Shown here piece after piece: positions 1 to 6,311 of a DNA stretch of 11,339 nt. This DNA comes from JAQVXR01 sp050945755 (GTDB lineage Bacteria; Bacillota; Dehalobacteriia; Dehalobacteriales; Dehalobacteriaceae): the NCBI GenBank assembly GCA_050945755.1, contig JBMNTN010000059.1, positions 1 through 11,339 on the forward strand, written 5' to 3'. The notes below the pieces were generated by a model. The model worked only from the letters and a program-made list of their open reading frames with translations, was not told the origin of the DNA and made no database searches. Position numbers and translations under genes: made by a program. Position 1 is the stretch's first letter. Each line of letters opens with the position of its first letter.

Positions 1-31
1 GTGGCTTCTTCAAAACATCTTTGTTTGCCAT
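1..31 (-). CDS. 5' end of an unidentified gene downstream of hutP (partial)
   Basis: Reading leftward, an ATG at 31-29 opens a frame that stays open to the window edge and encodes MANKDVLKKP. A strong ribosome binding site, GGAGG at 44-40, lies 8 nt upstream of the ATG, so this is very likely a real start. Ten residues are too few to assign a family, and they do not resemble the usual start of histidine ammonia-lyase (HutH). The gene follows hutP on the same strand with a terminator-containing leader between them. That is where HutP-controlled genes sit in the Bacillus subtilis hut operon, so this gene is the best candidate target of the HutP encoded here. Confidence 0.6.
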   Translation of the reverse strand, partial: MANKDVLKKP

Positions 32-70
32 TCTGTCAGCCTCCTTTTACTTAGCATTAGTATTTCAATA

Positions 71-132
71 ATATTTAAAAATAAAAATAAAAATAAGGAA
101 CCATACTGAACATAATTCAGCACAGCCCCTCA
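71..132 (-). terminator. Intrinsic terminator between hutP and the next gene (possible attenuator)
   Basis: On the minus strand, CTGTGCTGAA (125-116) pairs with TTCAGTATGG (110-101) across a 5-nt loop. The stem extends outward to about 17 pairs, several of them G-U, spanning 132-94. A T-rich tract with three runs of five T follows (about 96-71). It can end hutP transcription. It also lies in the untranslated leader of the partial gene at 31, so it may be conditional. The base of its 5' arm contains the third triplet of a NAG cluster described separately. Confidence 0.65.
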
Positions 133-146
133 ATGACTCATAGCTA
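129..146 (-). promoter_or_regulatory. Candidate HutP RNA-binding site (three NAG triplets)
   Basis: The minus-strand transcript has TAG at 146-144, GAG at 139-137 and GAG at 131-129, separated by 4 and 5 nt. HutP of B. subtilis recognises NAG triplets spaced by about 4 nt, so the period of 7-8 nt fits. The last triplet lies in the 5' arm of the terminator (132-94), so protein binding could block terminator folding. Weaker NAG triplets lie further upstream (TAG at 170-168, AAG at 164-162 and 160-158) and may form a degenerate second site. Assignment rests on spacing and position only. Confidence 0.4.
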
Positions 147-224
147 TGGGCCAGTTACTTCCTTTAACTAATTAAAGTATAACAATTAGCTGTAAAAAGT
201 AAAAATCCTTCTTGAAAAAAATAT

Positions 225-656
225 TTATATATGGTTAATTCCTAATCCAATGGTTTCATGTTCAAATCCCCTAATTGGCGCGCCGATGGTGCCATAGAGA
301 CAGACAGCAATCCACTCCCCTCTGGCATGATGCATCTGCCCTCTTACCACGGTAAAAAATAAACCTACCGTCCGTTGCACCTCACTTAAGACAAGCTGTC
401 CCCGGCAAATTCCACTTAATGCTTCTACCGTAGCATCATAAAGCGCATGTTCCTCTCGAAAACTTTCCGCGTCCCATAAATTTTCTCTTTTTGCCGCCGT
501 CAGCACTGCAGAAATCACCTTTTCGGCATTCATCGTTCCCACCTTGCCGGTACAGATGCGATAACCTTCTTGCTTCCCAGTTTCCATCATTTTTTCCCGC
601 TCTTTTTCGGACAATATGGAAATTAAAATTGCCAGTCGACCCAAACTGATCTTCAC
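225..656 (-). CDS. hutP: HutP family histidine-dependent RNA antiterminator
   Basis: HutP is a cytoplasmic RNA-binding protein that, with L-histidine and Mg2+, binds NAG-triplet RNA and prevents termination, classically in the histidine utilisation operon. The 143-residue product matches the family over its whole length: an N-terminal GRLAILISIL helix, GYRICTGKVGTMNAEKV, the metal-binding segment HALYDATVEAL, RTVGLFFTVVRG, and the C-terminal EWIAVCLYGTIGAPIRG and FEHETIGLGINHI. B. subtilis HutP is about 148 residues. I chose GTG at 656-654 because AGGAGG at 670-665 stands 8 nt upstream. A longer frame from GTG 704 would put that ribosome site inside the gene and add residues the family lacks. 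One oddity is that the second histidine of the HALYHATMEAL metal motif is aspartate here. No hut catabolic gene is visible, so the regulon is open. It is divergent from the UROD-family gene. Confidence 0.9.
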   Translation of the reverse strand: MKISLGRLAILISILSEKEREKMMETGKQEGYRICTGKVGTMNAEKVISAVLTAAKRENLWDAESFREEHALYDATVEALSGICRGQLVLSEVQRTVGLFFTVVRGQMHHARGEWIAVCLYGTIGAPIRGFEHETIGLGINHI

Positions 657-748
657 TATCAACTCCTCCTTATATTTTTCAACCAACTCTCCCTGTCCCG
701 GCACAAATCTTTTAGGGTAATGAGTGCCATGCCTTAGAAAAGAACAGT

Positions 749-784
749 TTGTATCATTAATGATTCTTCGGTATTATGATACAA
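749..784. promoter_or_regulatory. Inverted repeat in the divergent hutP / UROD promoter region
   Basis: TTGTATCAT (749-757) and ATGATACAA (776-784) are perfect 9-bp inverted repeats. With one bulged base the pairing extends to 12 bp. The sequence lies between two divergent genes, so it could be an operator for a dimeric regulator. It could also be a hairpin in the hutP 5' untranslated region. There is no following T-run, so it is unlikely to be a terminator. Confidence 0.45.
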
Positions 785-787
785 TGT

Positions 788-816
788 TTGTAACATAATA
801 CAAGTTACGATTTAAA
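788..816 (+). promoter_or_regulatory. Putative promoter of the UROD-family gene with overlapping TTGTA-N6-TACAA palindrome
   Basis: TTGTAA (788-793) and TTTAAA (811-816) are separated by 17 nt, each matching the sigma-A consensus at 4 of 6 positions. The -35 element overlaps the palindrome TTGTA-N6-TACAA (788-803). Its half-site TTGTA also begins the larger inverted repeat at 749-784, so both may bind one regulator. On the minus strand TTGTAT (803-798) and TATCAT (781-776), 16 nt apart, could serve hutP. Confidence 0.35.
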
Positions 817-843
817 TTAAAATTAGTATGAGGTAAAGTATCC

Positions 844-1707
844 ATGAAAACCGGTCGCGAAAAAGTATGGACCGCTCTTCGGGGCATGCCGTCTGATCGG
901 CGTCCCAAAGGAGAGATCCTGATAACAGAAGAACTAATCAAAAAATATGCTCAGCCTGGATTAGAACAGATGCTTGAATACCTGGATGCAGATCTCGTTA
1001 CCTTTCCTGTCTCCCGGGAAACGGGACCGTGGAAAGAATGGTCCCAAAAACCTTATTTTGTTTTCGGCCTCTTCCAAGGACCTTTTACTTTAATGTCAGA
1101 AAAACTCGGTTGGAATGTAATGCTGCATCAACTGGTGCAAAACCCAGGAGAAACCAAATCCATTATGAAAACACTTTTGGAGGAAAACCTTCCTCATCTT
1201 GTTCAGGCGTTGGAAAATGGCTGTAACGGGGTTCTCCTCGCTGACGACATGGCCGGAAACCAAGGACTGTTTGTTTCTCCCGCCTATTTAAAGGAAAACT
1301 ATTTTCCTTTATTACATAACCTGATCGAAAAAATAAACTGCCCTCAGGTTCCCTTTATTTTTCACTCCGACGGGCGGATCACGGACTTAGTTAGCCCACT
1401 CAAGGAAACAGGATTTTGGGGCATCCAGGGATTACAACCTTCCGCAGGTATCGGGCCAAGCCTTTTTCCCTTAGATACTTTTACTGATTGGGTTTTCTGG
1501 GGAAATTTTGAATTTGAAGGGCTAGGCCGCTTGAAAACTGTTTCAGAAGTAATTAATGACACGGAAAACGTGTTAAAATCCTGGGCTCCTTTTCACCGCT
1601 ACATCTTTGGCTCCTCTGGCGGATTGTATCAAGGCCTGTCACTTCAAGCAGTCAAAGCAGCTTATGACACTGTCAACAGTTTTAACGCAAAAAATACTAA
1701 CCGTTAA
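844..1707 (+). CDS. UROD-superfamily protein, methyltransferase-like (short form)
   Basis: The 287-residue product belongs to the uroporphyrinogen decarboxylase superfamily. In anaerobes this superfamily includes MtaA/CmuA-type enzymes that move methyl groups from corrinoid proteins. Visible marks are the N-terminal REKVWTALRG, the LLADDMAGNQGLFVSPAYL segment near residues 131-149, FHSDGRI at 173-179, GIQGLQPSAG near 193-202, and the C-terminal GSSGGLYQGLSLQAV. It lacks the His-x-Cys zinc pair of MtaA, having His-Ser-Asp-Gly instead. It is also shorter than the usual 340 or so residues, so neither heme synthesis nor classical MtaA activity can be assumed. The start ATG has a modest site, GAGGT at 830-834, 9 nt upstream. 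No corrinoid protein or partner methyltransferase lies beside it. Its substrate cannot be read from sequence. Confidence 0.75.
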   Translation: MKTGREKVWTALRGMPSDRRPKGEILITEELIKKYAQPGLEQMLEYLDADLVTFPVSRETGPWKEWSQKPYFVFGLFQGPFTLMSEKLGWNVMLHQLVQNPGETKSIMKTLLEENLPHLVQALENGCNGVLLADDMAGNQGLFVSPAYLKENYFPLLHNLIEKINCPQVPFIFHSDGRITDLVSPLKETGFWGIQGLQPSAGIGPSLFPLDTFTDWVFWGNFEFEGLGRLKTVSEVINDTENVLKSWAPFHRYIFGSSGGLYQGLSLQAVKAAYDTVNSFNAKNTNR

Positions 1708-1750
1708 AATGTGTTTTAAAATTTCTATAATAAGCAGATAAAATAAATTA

Positions 1751-1789
1751 GGGTCAGGCTGGAAAATCACAGGATTCTCAGCCAGACCC
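1751..1789. terminator. Hairpin terminator between convergent genes
   Basis: GGGTC-A-GGCTG (1751-1761) pairs with CAGCC-A-GACCC (1779-1789), with a single A-A mismatch. Inner AATC/GATT pairing extends the stem. On the minus strand it is followed by an A/T-rich tract (TAATTTATTTTAT), suiting termination of the DUF1858 gene. On the plus strand only a short pyrimidine tail follows, so termination of the UROD-family gene would be weaker. Confidence 0.65.
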
Positions 1790-1805
1790 CTTCTTAACTA
1801 AAGCT

Positions 1806-2042
1806 TTAGCAACCGCAACCACAGCCGCCTTTTTCCTCTTCTTTGCCTTCCACGGCTTTGTTTAAATCTTTAATCAAAGCATCCACATCCATCCCGTGAG
1901 CTGAAGCTCCCTGCTCTATGTTTTCAAATCTAGCTGCCGCACATCCCAGACAGCCCATGCCATGTTTCATAAAAACTTCTGCTGTATCAGGCCACTTTGC
2001 TACTACTTCCATAATTCCCATATCTTTATTAATTTTCGCCAT
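1806..2042 (-). CDS. DUF1858 redox-disulfide protein with Cys-rich tail
   Basis: A 78-residue protein of the DUF1858 type, also called the hybrid-cluster-protein-associated redox disulfide domain. The fold starts with INKDMGIMEVVAKWPDTAEVFMKHGMGC and carries a Cys-Leu-Gly-Cys pair at residues 31 and 34, which family knowledge suggests is redox-active or metal-binding. The C-terminus ends GGCGCGC, with cysteines at 74, 76 and 78, a possible extra metal site. ATG at 2042 is preceded by GGAGGTGA at 2055-2048. A longer frame starting further upstream has no such site and would run through the promoter, so I reject it. It has its own strong promoter, so it is not simply the tail of the queC unit. 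No hybrid cluster protein gene is present in the window. Its function is unknown. Confidence 0.85.
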   Translation of the reverse strand: MAKINKDMGIMEVVAKWPDTAEVFMKHGMGCLGCAAARFENIEQGASAHGMDVDALIKDLNKAVEGKEEEKGGCGCGC

Positions 2043-2062
2043 AAAAATCACCTCCACAATAT

Positions 2063-2103
2063 TATCCTTAGTATAATGTTGTCCTAGCCGTTTGTAAAGG
2101 ATA
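2063..2103 (-). promoter_or_regulatory. Sigma-A promoter of the DUF1858 gene, flanked by an inverted repeat
   Basis: On the minus strand TTTACA (2098-2093) and TATACT (2075-2070) are exactly 17 nt apart, a near-consensus promoter. A 7-bp inverted repeat, TATCCTT at 2063-2069 and AAGGATA at 2097-2103 in plus-strand terms, brackets it. One arm overlaps the -35 box and the other lies just past the -10 box, a layout that would suit repressor control. Confidence 0.65.
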
Positions 2104-2131
2104 CTCACCAATATTTTCTTATTTTTCCATA

Positions 2132-2809
2132 TTATCTTCTTAGTGCATATTTAATCGGATCCTGAAAGCCTGCTTCCCGAAATCCTTTCAATCTAAGAAT
2201 ACAACTGTCACAGATACCACAAGCTTCCTCCCCACCCTGATAACAACTGGTGGTGAGGTGCAGAGGAGCTTGATTAGCCATCCCCAGTTTAATTATTTCC
2301 GCTTTAGTTAAGTGCTGCAGAGGTGTCTCCACGATAATCCTTTTTTGTTCCACACCCGCTTTCGTGGCATAATCAGCCACCTCCTGAAACCTTTGGATAA
2401 ACTCAGGCCGACAGTCCGGATAACCGGAGTAATCAAGGGCGTTCACCCCAATAAATAATTTTTCTGCCTGTTCCACTTCCGCCAAACCTAAAGCATAACT
2501 TAAAAAAATCAAATTGCGGGCAGGAACATATGTAATGGGAATATCTGAATCCGAGTGGTGCTCTTCACCGGCAGGGACCTCAATATTATCAGTCAAGGCG
2601 CTTCCCCCGATAGCCCGCATATTGGTTTCAATGATTACATGCCTTTTCACCATGTAATATTGGGCAACGGACTTGGCAGAGTCTAATTCCCGGGAATGCC
2701 GCTGTCCATAATTAAAGCTAATGGGAATAAGCTCATATCCTGCCTGTTTGGCCACACTCATACAGACAGTAGAATCTAACCCGCCGGATAACAATATAAC
2801 CGCTTTCAT
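2132..2809 (-). CDS. queC: 7-cyano-7-deazaguanine synthase
   Basis: QueC converts 7-carboxy-7-deazaguanine to preQ0 using ATP and ammonia, in the cytoplasmic pathway to the tRNA base queuosine. The 225-residue product has the ATP-binding PP-loop SGGLDST at 8-14, SFNYGQRH at 31-38, TYVPARN at 93-99, GVNALDYSGYPDCRPEF, and four zinc-binding cysteines at 189, 197, 200 and 203. The length is normal for the family. ATG at 2809 has a GAGGTG site 5 nt upstream. The partner genes queD, queE and queF are not in the window, so the pathway is split in this genome. An extended -10 promoter directly upstream gives a leader of only about 30 nt, with no room for a preQ1 riboswitch. Confidence 0.95.
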   Translation of the reverse strand: MKAVILLSGGLDSTVCMSVAKQAGYELIPISFNYGQRHSRELDSAKSVAQYYMVKRHVIIETNMRAIGGSALTDNIEVPAGEEHHSDSDIPITYVPARNLIFLSYALGLAEVEQAEKLFIGVNALDYSGYPDCRPEFIQRFQEVADYATKAGVEQKRIIVETPLQHLTKAEIIKLGMANQAPLHLTTSCYQGGEEACGICDSCILRLKGFREAGFQDPIKYALRR

Positions 2810-2846
2810 TTTGACACCTCACACTTTAGTCAATCCAATTAAAGCC

Positions 2847-2855
2847 ATTATAACA
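2847..2855 (-). promoter_or_regulatory. Extended -10 promoter of queC
   Basis: On the minus strand TGT-TATAAT (2855-2847) is a perfect -10 hexamer with the TGN extension. No good -35 hexamer stands 16-18 nt upstream, which the extended -10 can compensate for. The start codon is about 38 nt downstream of the hexamer. Confidence 0.6.
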
Positions 2856-2922
2856 TAAAGCAGAAAACTTAGCTTGCGCCAAGTCTCTCAAAAGGGCATC
2901 TAAATCTACCTTCTATTGTCAA

Positions 2923-3582
2923 TCAGTCCTTTTTCTCTAACTTTTTTAAAATGGCAACCATAATCTCTTCACCTGTTTCATCGTAAAGCACTTCCTTTAC
3001 CATGCCCACGCCCTTCACATACCAACGATCTTCTTTAATGGCAAAATCTGTGCCGTTAGCATCAAATACTGAATTAAAAGAAATCTTCACGGCTTTTTGA
3101 TATGTGGCAACAGGGGTAACAACCTTCTCTGCCTCGTTAACTTCAACCCTTACTCTTGCCCTGGTTTTCTTATCATCATCTCCCATAGTGACCAAGTTGC
3201 CTGTCCATTCCCATTTCGCACCCGGTTTCAAGGGGAATTTTAAAAAGACCTGAAAAGGTTTTTTTAGATACTGGCCTTGGACATTATCAATCCGGGGAAA
3301 CACAATAGCATTATCTTCAATTACATAATACTCTACCTGTGTGGGTAGTGCCAAACGATTATAGGAATAGGATAGAGGTATCGCATTTTTCCCCTCCACT
3401 TCCCGAGGCTGACCAACTTCTACCTGCATGTCTGTCCTCTCGCCTTGAATATTCACATCGTAGGTCCACAAATTTCCCGGGGTAAGAGGAAGAAAATTTT
3501 TAGCCTCATTTTGGCCGGCACATCCGACAACTAATAGTATAAAAAGGCTGAGAAGAGCCAATGGTTTTCTAGGTATTTTCAT
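2923..3582 (-). CDS. Secreted lipoprotein of unknown function
   Basis: The 219-residue product begins with a lipoprotein signal peptide: MKIPRK, a hydrophobic stretch, and lipobox LVVGC with the lipidated cysteine at residue 21. The mature part opens with FLPLTPGNLWTYDV, a pattern seen in many uncharacterised surface lipoproteins, and is otherwise rich in beta-type segments (VEYYVIEDNAIVFPRI, WEWTGNLV, DRWYVKGVGMVKEV). No catalytic motif is visible. ATG at 3582 is preceded by GGAGG about 6 nt upstream. It lies 106 nt downstream of the subtilase gene on the same strand and may be cotranscribed. A role at the membrane surface is all that can be said; no family name is offered. Confidence 0.75.
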   Translation of the reverse strand: MKIPRKPLALLSLFILLVVGCAGQNEAKNFLPLTPGNLWTYDVNIQGERTDMQVEVGQPREVEGKNAIPLSYSYNRLALPTQVEYYVIEDNAIVFPRIDNVQGQYLKKPFQVFLKFPLKPGAKWEWTGNLVTMGDDDKKTRARVRVEVNEAEKVVTPVATYQKAVKISFNSVFDANGTDFAIKEDRWYVKGVGMVKEVLYDETGEEIMVAILKKLEKKD

Positions 3583-3688
3583 AGATAACCTCCGGTGAGA
3601 TAACCTATTGCTATTTTGGCTCTATCCGGAAATAATCATACATTTTCTTTGCCTTTACTTTTTCGTAATACTAATGTTGGATATCAGT

Positions 3689-4843
3689 TCAGGTATTTAA
3701 TTCCTCTTTAAGCCAGTCAAAATTAATCCGGCCAAACCCCTGGCATTCTTGGGGTAGGTCCAAGTCGACGGTATATCTTCTCAAGCGGGCGACAATTTCT
3801 TGCTGGCTGACACTACCCAAAAGTCCAATGATTACGGCAGCGGCACCGGCAACCTGGGGCGCTGCCATAGAAGTACCGGTTTCTTTGGAATAACCGCCGT
3901 TTTTCCATGTAGACTCAATATTCGTACCGGGAGCAATAAAAATTATTTCAGGCCCCCGGCTGGAATATACCGCAATATTTCCTGAACCGTCAGAGGCATT
4001 GACGGCAACTACTTCGGGAAATTTGGCTGGGTAGAGAACGGAATCTTTCTTTGGCCCTTTGTTGCCCGCAGCCCCAATTAAAATGACACCATCCCCGTTC
4101 AGTTTTTTTACCGCTTCCTCCAGTACTCGGCTATATCGGACTGTGCCGAAACTCATGTTAATGACTGAAATATCCTCTTTCAGGCACCACTGAAGGCCGT
4201 AAATAATATCGGAAAGATAAGCCTGACCATAATAATTAAAAACTTTGACCGGATAGATTTTTACTTTTACCTTATGAGCCGTAAGTTGGCCAACAGTCCG
4301 GGCAATTATTCCGGACACATGGGTACCGTGACCCAAAACATCAATCGGCTTTTTCATCGGATCAAGAACATTTATCCCTTCCCCCAAGAATTGGGACAAC
4401 CAGGGGTGGTTAAAATCAACCCCGCTGTCCAGCACCCCGATTTTTACAATATCTCTTCCCGGCACTAAGGCAACATCCGCCGGCCGGGATATTTCCTTTC
4501 CTGCTAAAGAAGCAAGTCCTTCGGTGTTAATTTTCCCGGAAATATAAAAATCATCTTCTACCCAGGCAACAGAAGGGTGATTTGCTACATCATCTAAAAC
4601 ATTGTTGTCTGGGAACTGGGCTACAATGCCTTGAACAACCGGTAAAAATTTTAAAACCTTCCCACCTAAAGAATTAATTAAATCTGCTTCATGCTTGCCC
4701 TCTGGCGACATTTCCTCAAAGACAACAATTTTTCTGTAGGGGTCTTCCGCAGGTTTATCAATATACTTAACAGTTCCCCACCAGGCAAAAGCAAAAATTG
4801 CTGTCAAAATGGCAATACCTAAGAGCCGCTCTTTATTCAGCAC
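3689..4843 (-). CDS. Membrane-anchored subtilisin-like serine protease (S8 family)
   Basis: The 384-residue product has an N-terminal membrane segment (about residues 8-26) without a clear signal-peptidase site, so it is probably anchored facing outward. An inhibitor-I9-like propeptide region follows (about 37-101, starting RKIVVFEEM and ending VAWVEDDFYI). The peptidase domain carries the catalytic aspartate in VLDSGVDFNH (D139), histidine in GHGTHVSG (H172), oxyanion asparagine in GAAGN (N261) and serine in GTSMAAPQVAG (S325), so it should be active. The start is GTG at 4843, with a purine-rich GGGGAG site upstream; alternatives further in would cut the anchor. It follows the uracil-DNA glycosylase gene by 38 nt, suggesting cotranscription without functional linkage. 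Substrate unknown; processing of surface or spore-related proteins is possible. Confidence 0.9.
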   Translation of the reverse strand: MLNKERLLGIAILTAIFAFAWWGTVKYIDKPAEDPYRKIVVFEEMSPEGKHEADLINSLGGKVLKFLPVVQGIVAQFPDNNVLDDVANHPSVAWVEDDFYISGKINTEGLASLAGKEISRPADVALVPGRDIVKIGVLDSGVDFNHPWLSQFLGEGINVLDPMKKPIDVLGHGTHVSGIIARTVGQLTAHKVKVKIYPVKVFNYYGQAYLSDIIYGLQWCLKEDISVINMSFGTVRYSRVLEEAVKKLNGDGVILIGAAGNKGPKKDSVLYPAKFPEVVAVNASDGSGNIAVYSSRGPEIIFIAPGTNIESTWKNGGYSKETGTSMAAPQVAGAAAVIIGLLGSVSQQEIVARLRRYTVDLDLPQECQGFGRINFDWLKEELNT

Positions 4844-4881
4844 TCCGTCTCCCCCCTAAAAAACAAAACTCATGCCTTTTA

Positions 4882-5490
4882 TCAAGCAAACTCTTCTTCC
4901 AGTTCGCGTCTAAGTTCTTTTAAATCCGATAAATATACATCTCTCTTACTCCGGTCGTAGATTACGGCAGCCGGATGGTAAAGAGGAAACACATAACAAC
5001 CATAACGTTGGGAAAAAAATTTCCTGCCCCGGAAGTCACCGACTTTTACCTGCTTCCCAATAATTCTGGATAGCGGTACCCCGCCTAAAGTAACAATTAC
5101 TTTGGGTTTAATGATTTTTATTTCTTCCTCAAGCCAATCAGAACAGGCCTTAATTTCTACGGAATGAGGTTTTCGGTTGGCATAAACTCCATAGCGTGCC
5201 CGCGCTGATGGCTTAGTCGGTCGGCATTTCACTGTGTTACTAATATAAATATTCTCCCGGGAAATTCCAAGGATTTTTAAAAATTCATCCAATTCTTTTC
5301 CGGCCTGACCGGTAAAAGGTATTCCGGAACGGTCTTCATCACCCCCAGGCGCCTCACCAAGTAAAAAAAGATGTGCCTCTTCACAACCGGCACCACAAAT
5401 CACATGGGTACGGGTGGCGGCAAGAGTACAACGTTGACAGTTACTTAATGCTTGATGTAATTCTTCTAAGCCAGCATACAATTTCTTCAA
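4882..5490 (-). CDS. Uracil-DNA glycosylase, family 4 (iron-sulfur)
   Basis: This enzyme removes uracil from DNA in base-excision repair. The 202-residue product has the family 4 motif GEAPGGDED at 45-53 with PFTGQAG at 58-64, the LYHPAA motif at 170-175, and cysteines at 18, 21, 89 and 116 placed to hold a 4Fe-4S cluster. The spacing between the last two cysteines is longer than in Thermotoga-type enzymes by about 11 residues (an insertion around TKPSARARYGVYA), apparently a subgroup feature. The start is uncertain. TTG at 5490 directly abuts the AGGTGG site, whereas TTG at 5481 stands 9 nt after it and would give a product three residues shorter. It lies between a methyltransferase gene (59 nt upstream) and the subtilase gene. 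Confidence 0.9.
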   Translation of the reverse strand: MKKLYAGLEELHQALSNCQRCTLAATRTHVICGAGCEEAHLFLLGEAPGGDEDRSGIPFTGQAGKELDEFLKILGISRENIYISNTVKCRPTKPSARARYGVYANRKPHSVEIKACSDWLEEEIKIIKPKVIVTLGGVPLSRIIGKQVKVGDFRGRKFFSQRYGCYVFPLYHPAAVIYDRSKRDVYLSDLKELRRELEEEFA

Positions 5491-5549
5491 CCACCTGTCT
5501 TTTCTCTTTAAACGACTTTTTCCCCTTTAAAACAGTGCTCTCTACAATT

Positions 5550-6095
5550 CTAACATAACCTTTTCACCCTTAGTGAAGAAAATAAATTTTCAGGAGATTT
5601 ATCCATGAATTTACGATAAAGGACTGCAAGCAGGCCTCTGCGTCGCAGCAATAATTCTTTTTCAAAGCCGAAATGCATAATCTCGTTATCCAACTCACTC
5701 TCCGACATGCCCTTAGCTAAAGAATCTTCGTTCCTTTCTTTTACCTCAACCAGAAAAAATCCTCCCGGTTTTAGGTTCAAATAAGCATTTCTGATAATCT
5801 CCTCACGTCTTTCCTTAACCCCGATCGTATTTAATACAAAATTTAACAATACCAAATCCGATTCTAAACGACAATTGCTGATTTGGAGAGGGTTTAATGC
5901 GGCAATCTGATAAGAGACTAATATGGAATCAATTTTTTTTAAGTGGTGAGGTGTTTCTACGGCAATCACTTTGAACCCAAGATTTTTTAGATAACGCGAA
6001 TTACGTAAATTTCCCGCTCCATAATCTACGACGGAAACCACGTGATAATGCTGCCAGTAGGGGACGAGTACTTTTACACTAGCGGCGGCACCCAA
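5550..6095 (-). CDS. Class I SAM-dependent methyltransferase
   Basis: The product of about 181 residues has a Rossmann-type methyltransferase core: motif I VVDYGAGNLRNSRYL with acidic residue E in VIAVETP, then DLVLLNFVLNTIG, and LKPGGFFLVEVK. The substrate cannot be predicted. The likely start is TTG at 6095, because GGAGG at 6108-6104 stands exactly 8 nt upstream. An in-frame ATG at 6110 would overlap that ribosome site and has no site of its own. The C-terminal third (SESELDNEIMHFGFEKELLLRRRGLLAVLYR) looks like a small added subdomain. A promoter is visible about 75-105 nt upstream, so this gene may head the unit running through the glycosylase and subtilase genes. Confidence 0.75.
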   Translation of the reverse strand: MGAAASVKVLVPYWQHYHVVSVVDYGAGNLRNSRYLKNLGFKVIAVETPHHLKKIDSILVSYQIAALNPLQISNCRLESDLVLLNFVLNTIGVKERREEIIRNAYLNLKPGGFFLVEVKERNEDSLAKGMSESELDNEIMHFGFEKELLLRRRGLLAVLYRKFMDKSPENLFSSLRVKRLC

Positions 6096-6169
6096 GAGAA
6101 CTACCTCCATTAAATAGAATTTGGTATATTACCTAATCCTAGTGTGTAAGGCAAACCTCCCTACTATAC

Positions 6170-6199
6170 TTTATACACTTTTATGTAATATTTCCGCAA
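6170..6199 (-). promoter_or_regulatory. Putative promoter of the methyltransferase gene
   Basis: On the minus strand TTGCGG (6199-6194) and TATAAA (6175-6170) are 18 nt apart, a fair sigma-A match. A second hexamer, TATAGT, follows a few bases downstream. No other promoter-like pair is visible between the divergent methyltransferase and kinase genes on this strand. Confidence 0.4.
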
Positions 6200-6311
6200 A
6201 ATTTATCTTTTTTTAATAACAATTCAAGGATTAGCAATTTTCTTGTCGAATAAACAATAAGATAAGTTGAATCTTTGTGGACACCCATATCCGGTATCCC
6301 AGGGGAGGTGC

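Noticed and set aside
139..148. 10-bp palindrome CATAGCTATG as a DNA operator
   Set aside because: It is short, lies in the transcribed hutP-to-next-gene leader and overlaps the NAG cluster, so an RNA role is the simpler reading; no paired site is seen.
225..704. 159-residue form of HutP starting at GTG 704
   Set aside because: The extra residues have no counterpart in HutP and the AGGAGG site at 670-665 would lie inside the gene; GTG 656 fits spacing and family length.
2810..2860. preQ1 riboswitch upstream of queC
   Set aside because: The leader after the extended -10 promoter is only about 30 nt and lacks the hairpin plus A-rich tail arrangement.
6111..6165. Short minus-strand frame (TTG near 6152, 14 codons) before the methyltransferase gene
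   Set aside because: Its GGGAGG site is almost adjacent to the start codon and the peptide has no distinguishing feature; cannot be supported as a gene.
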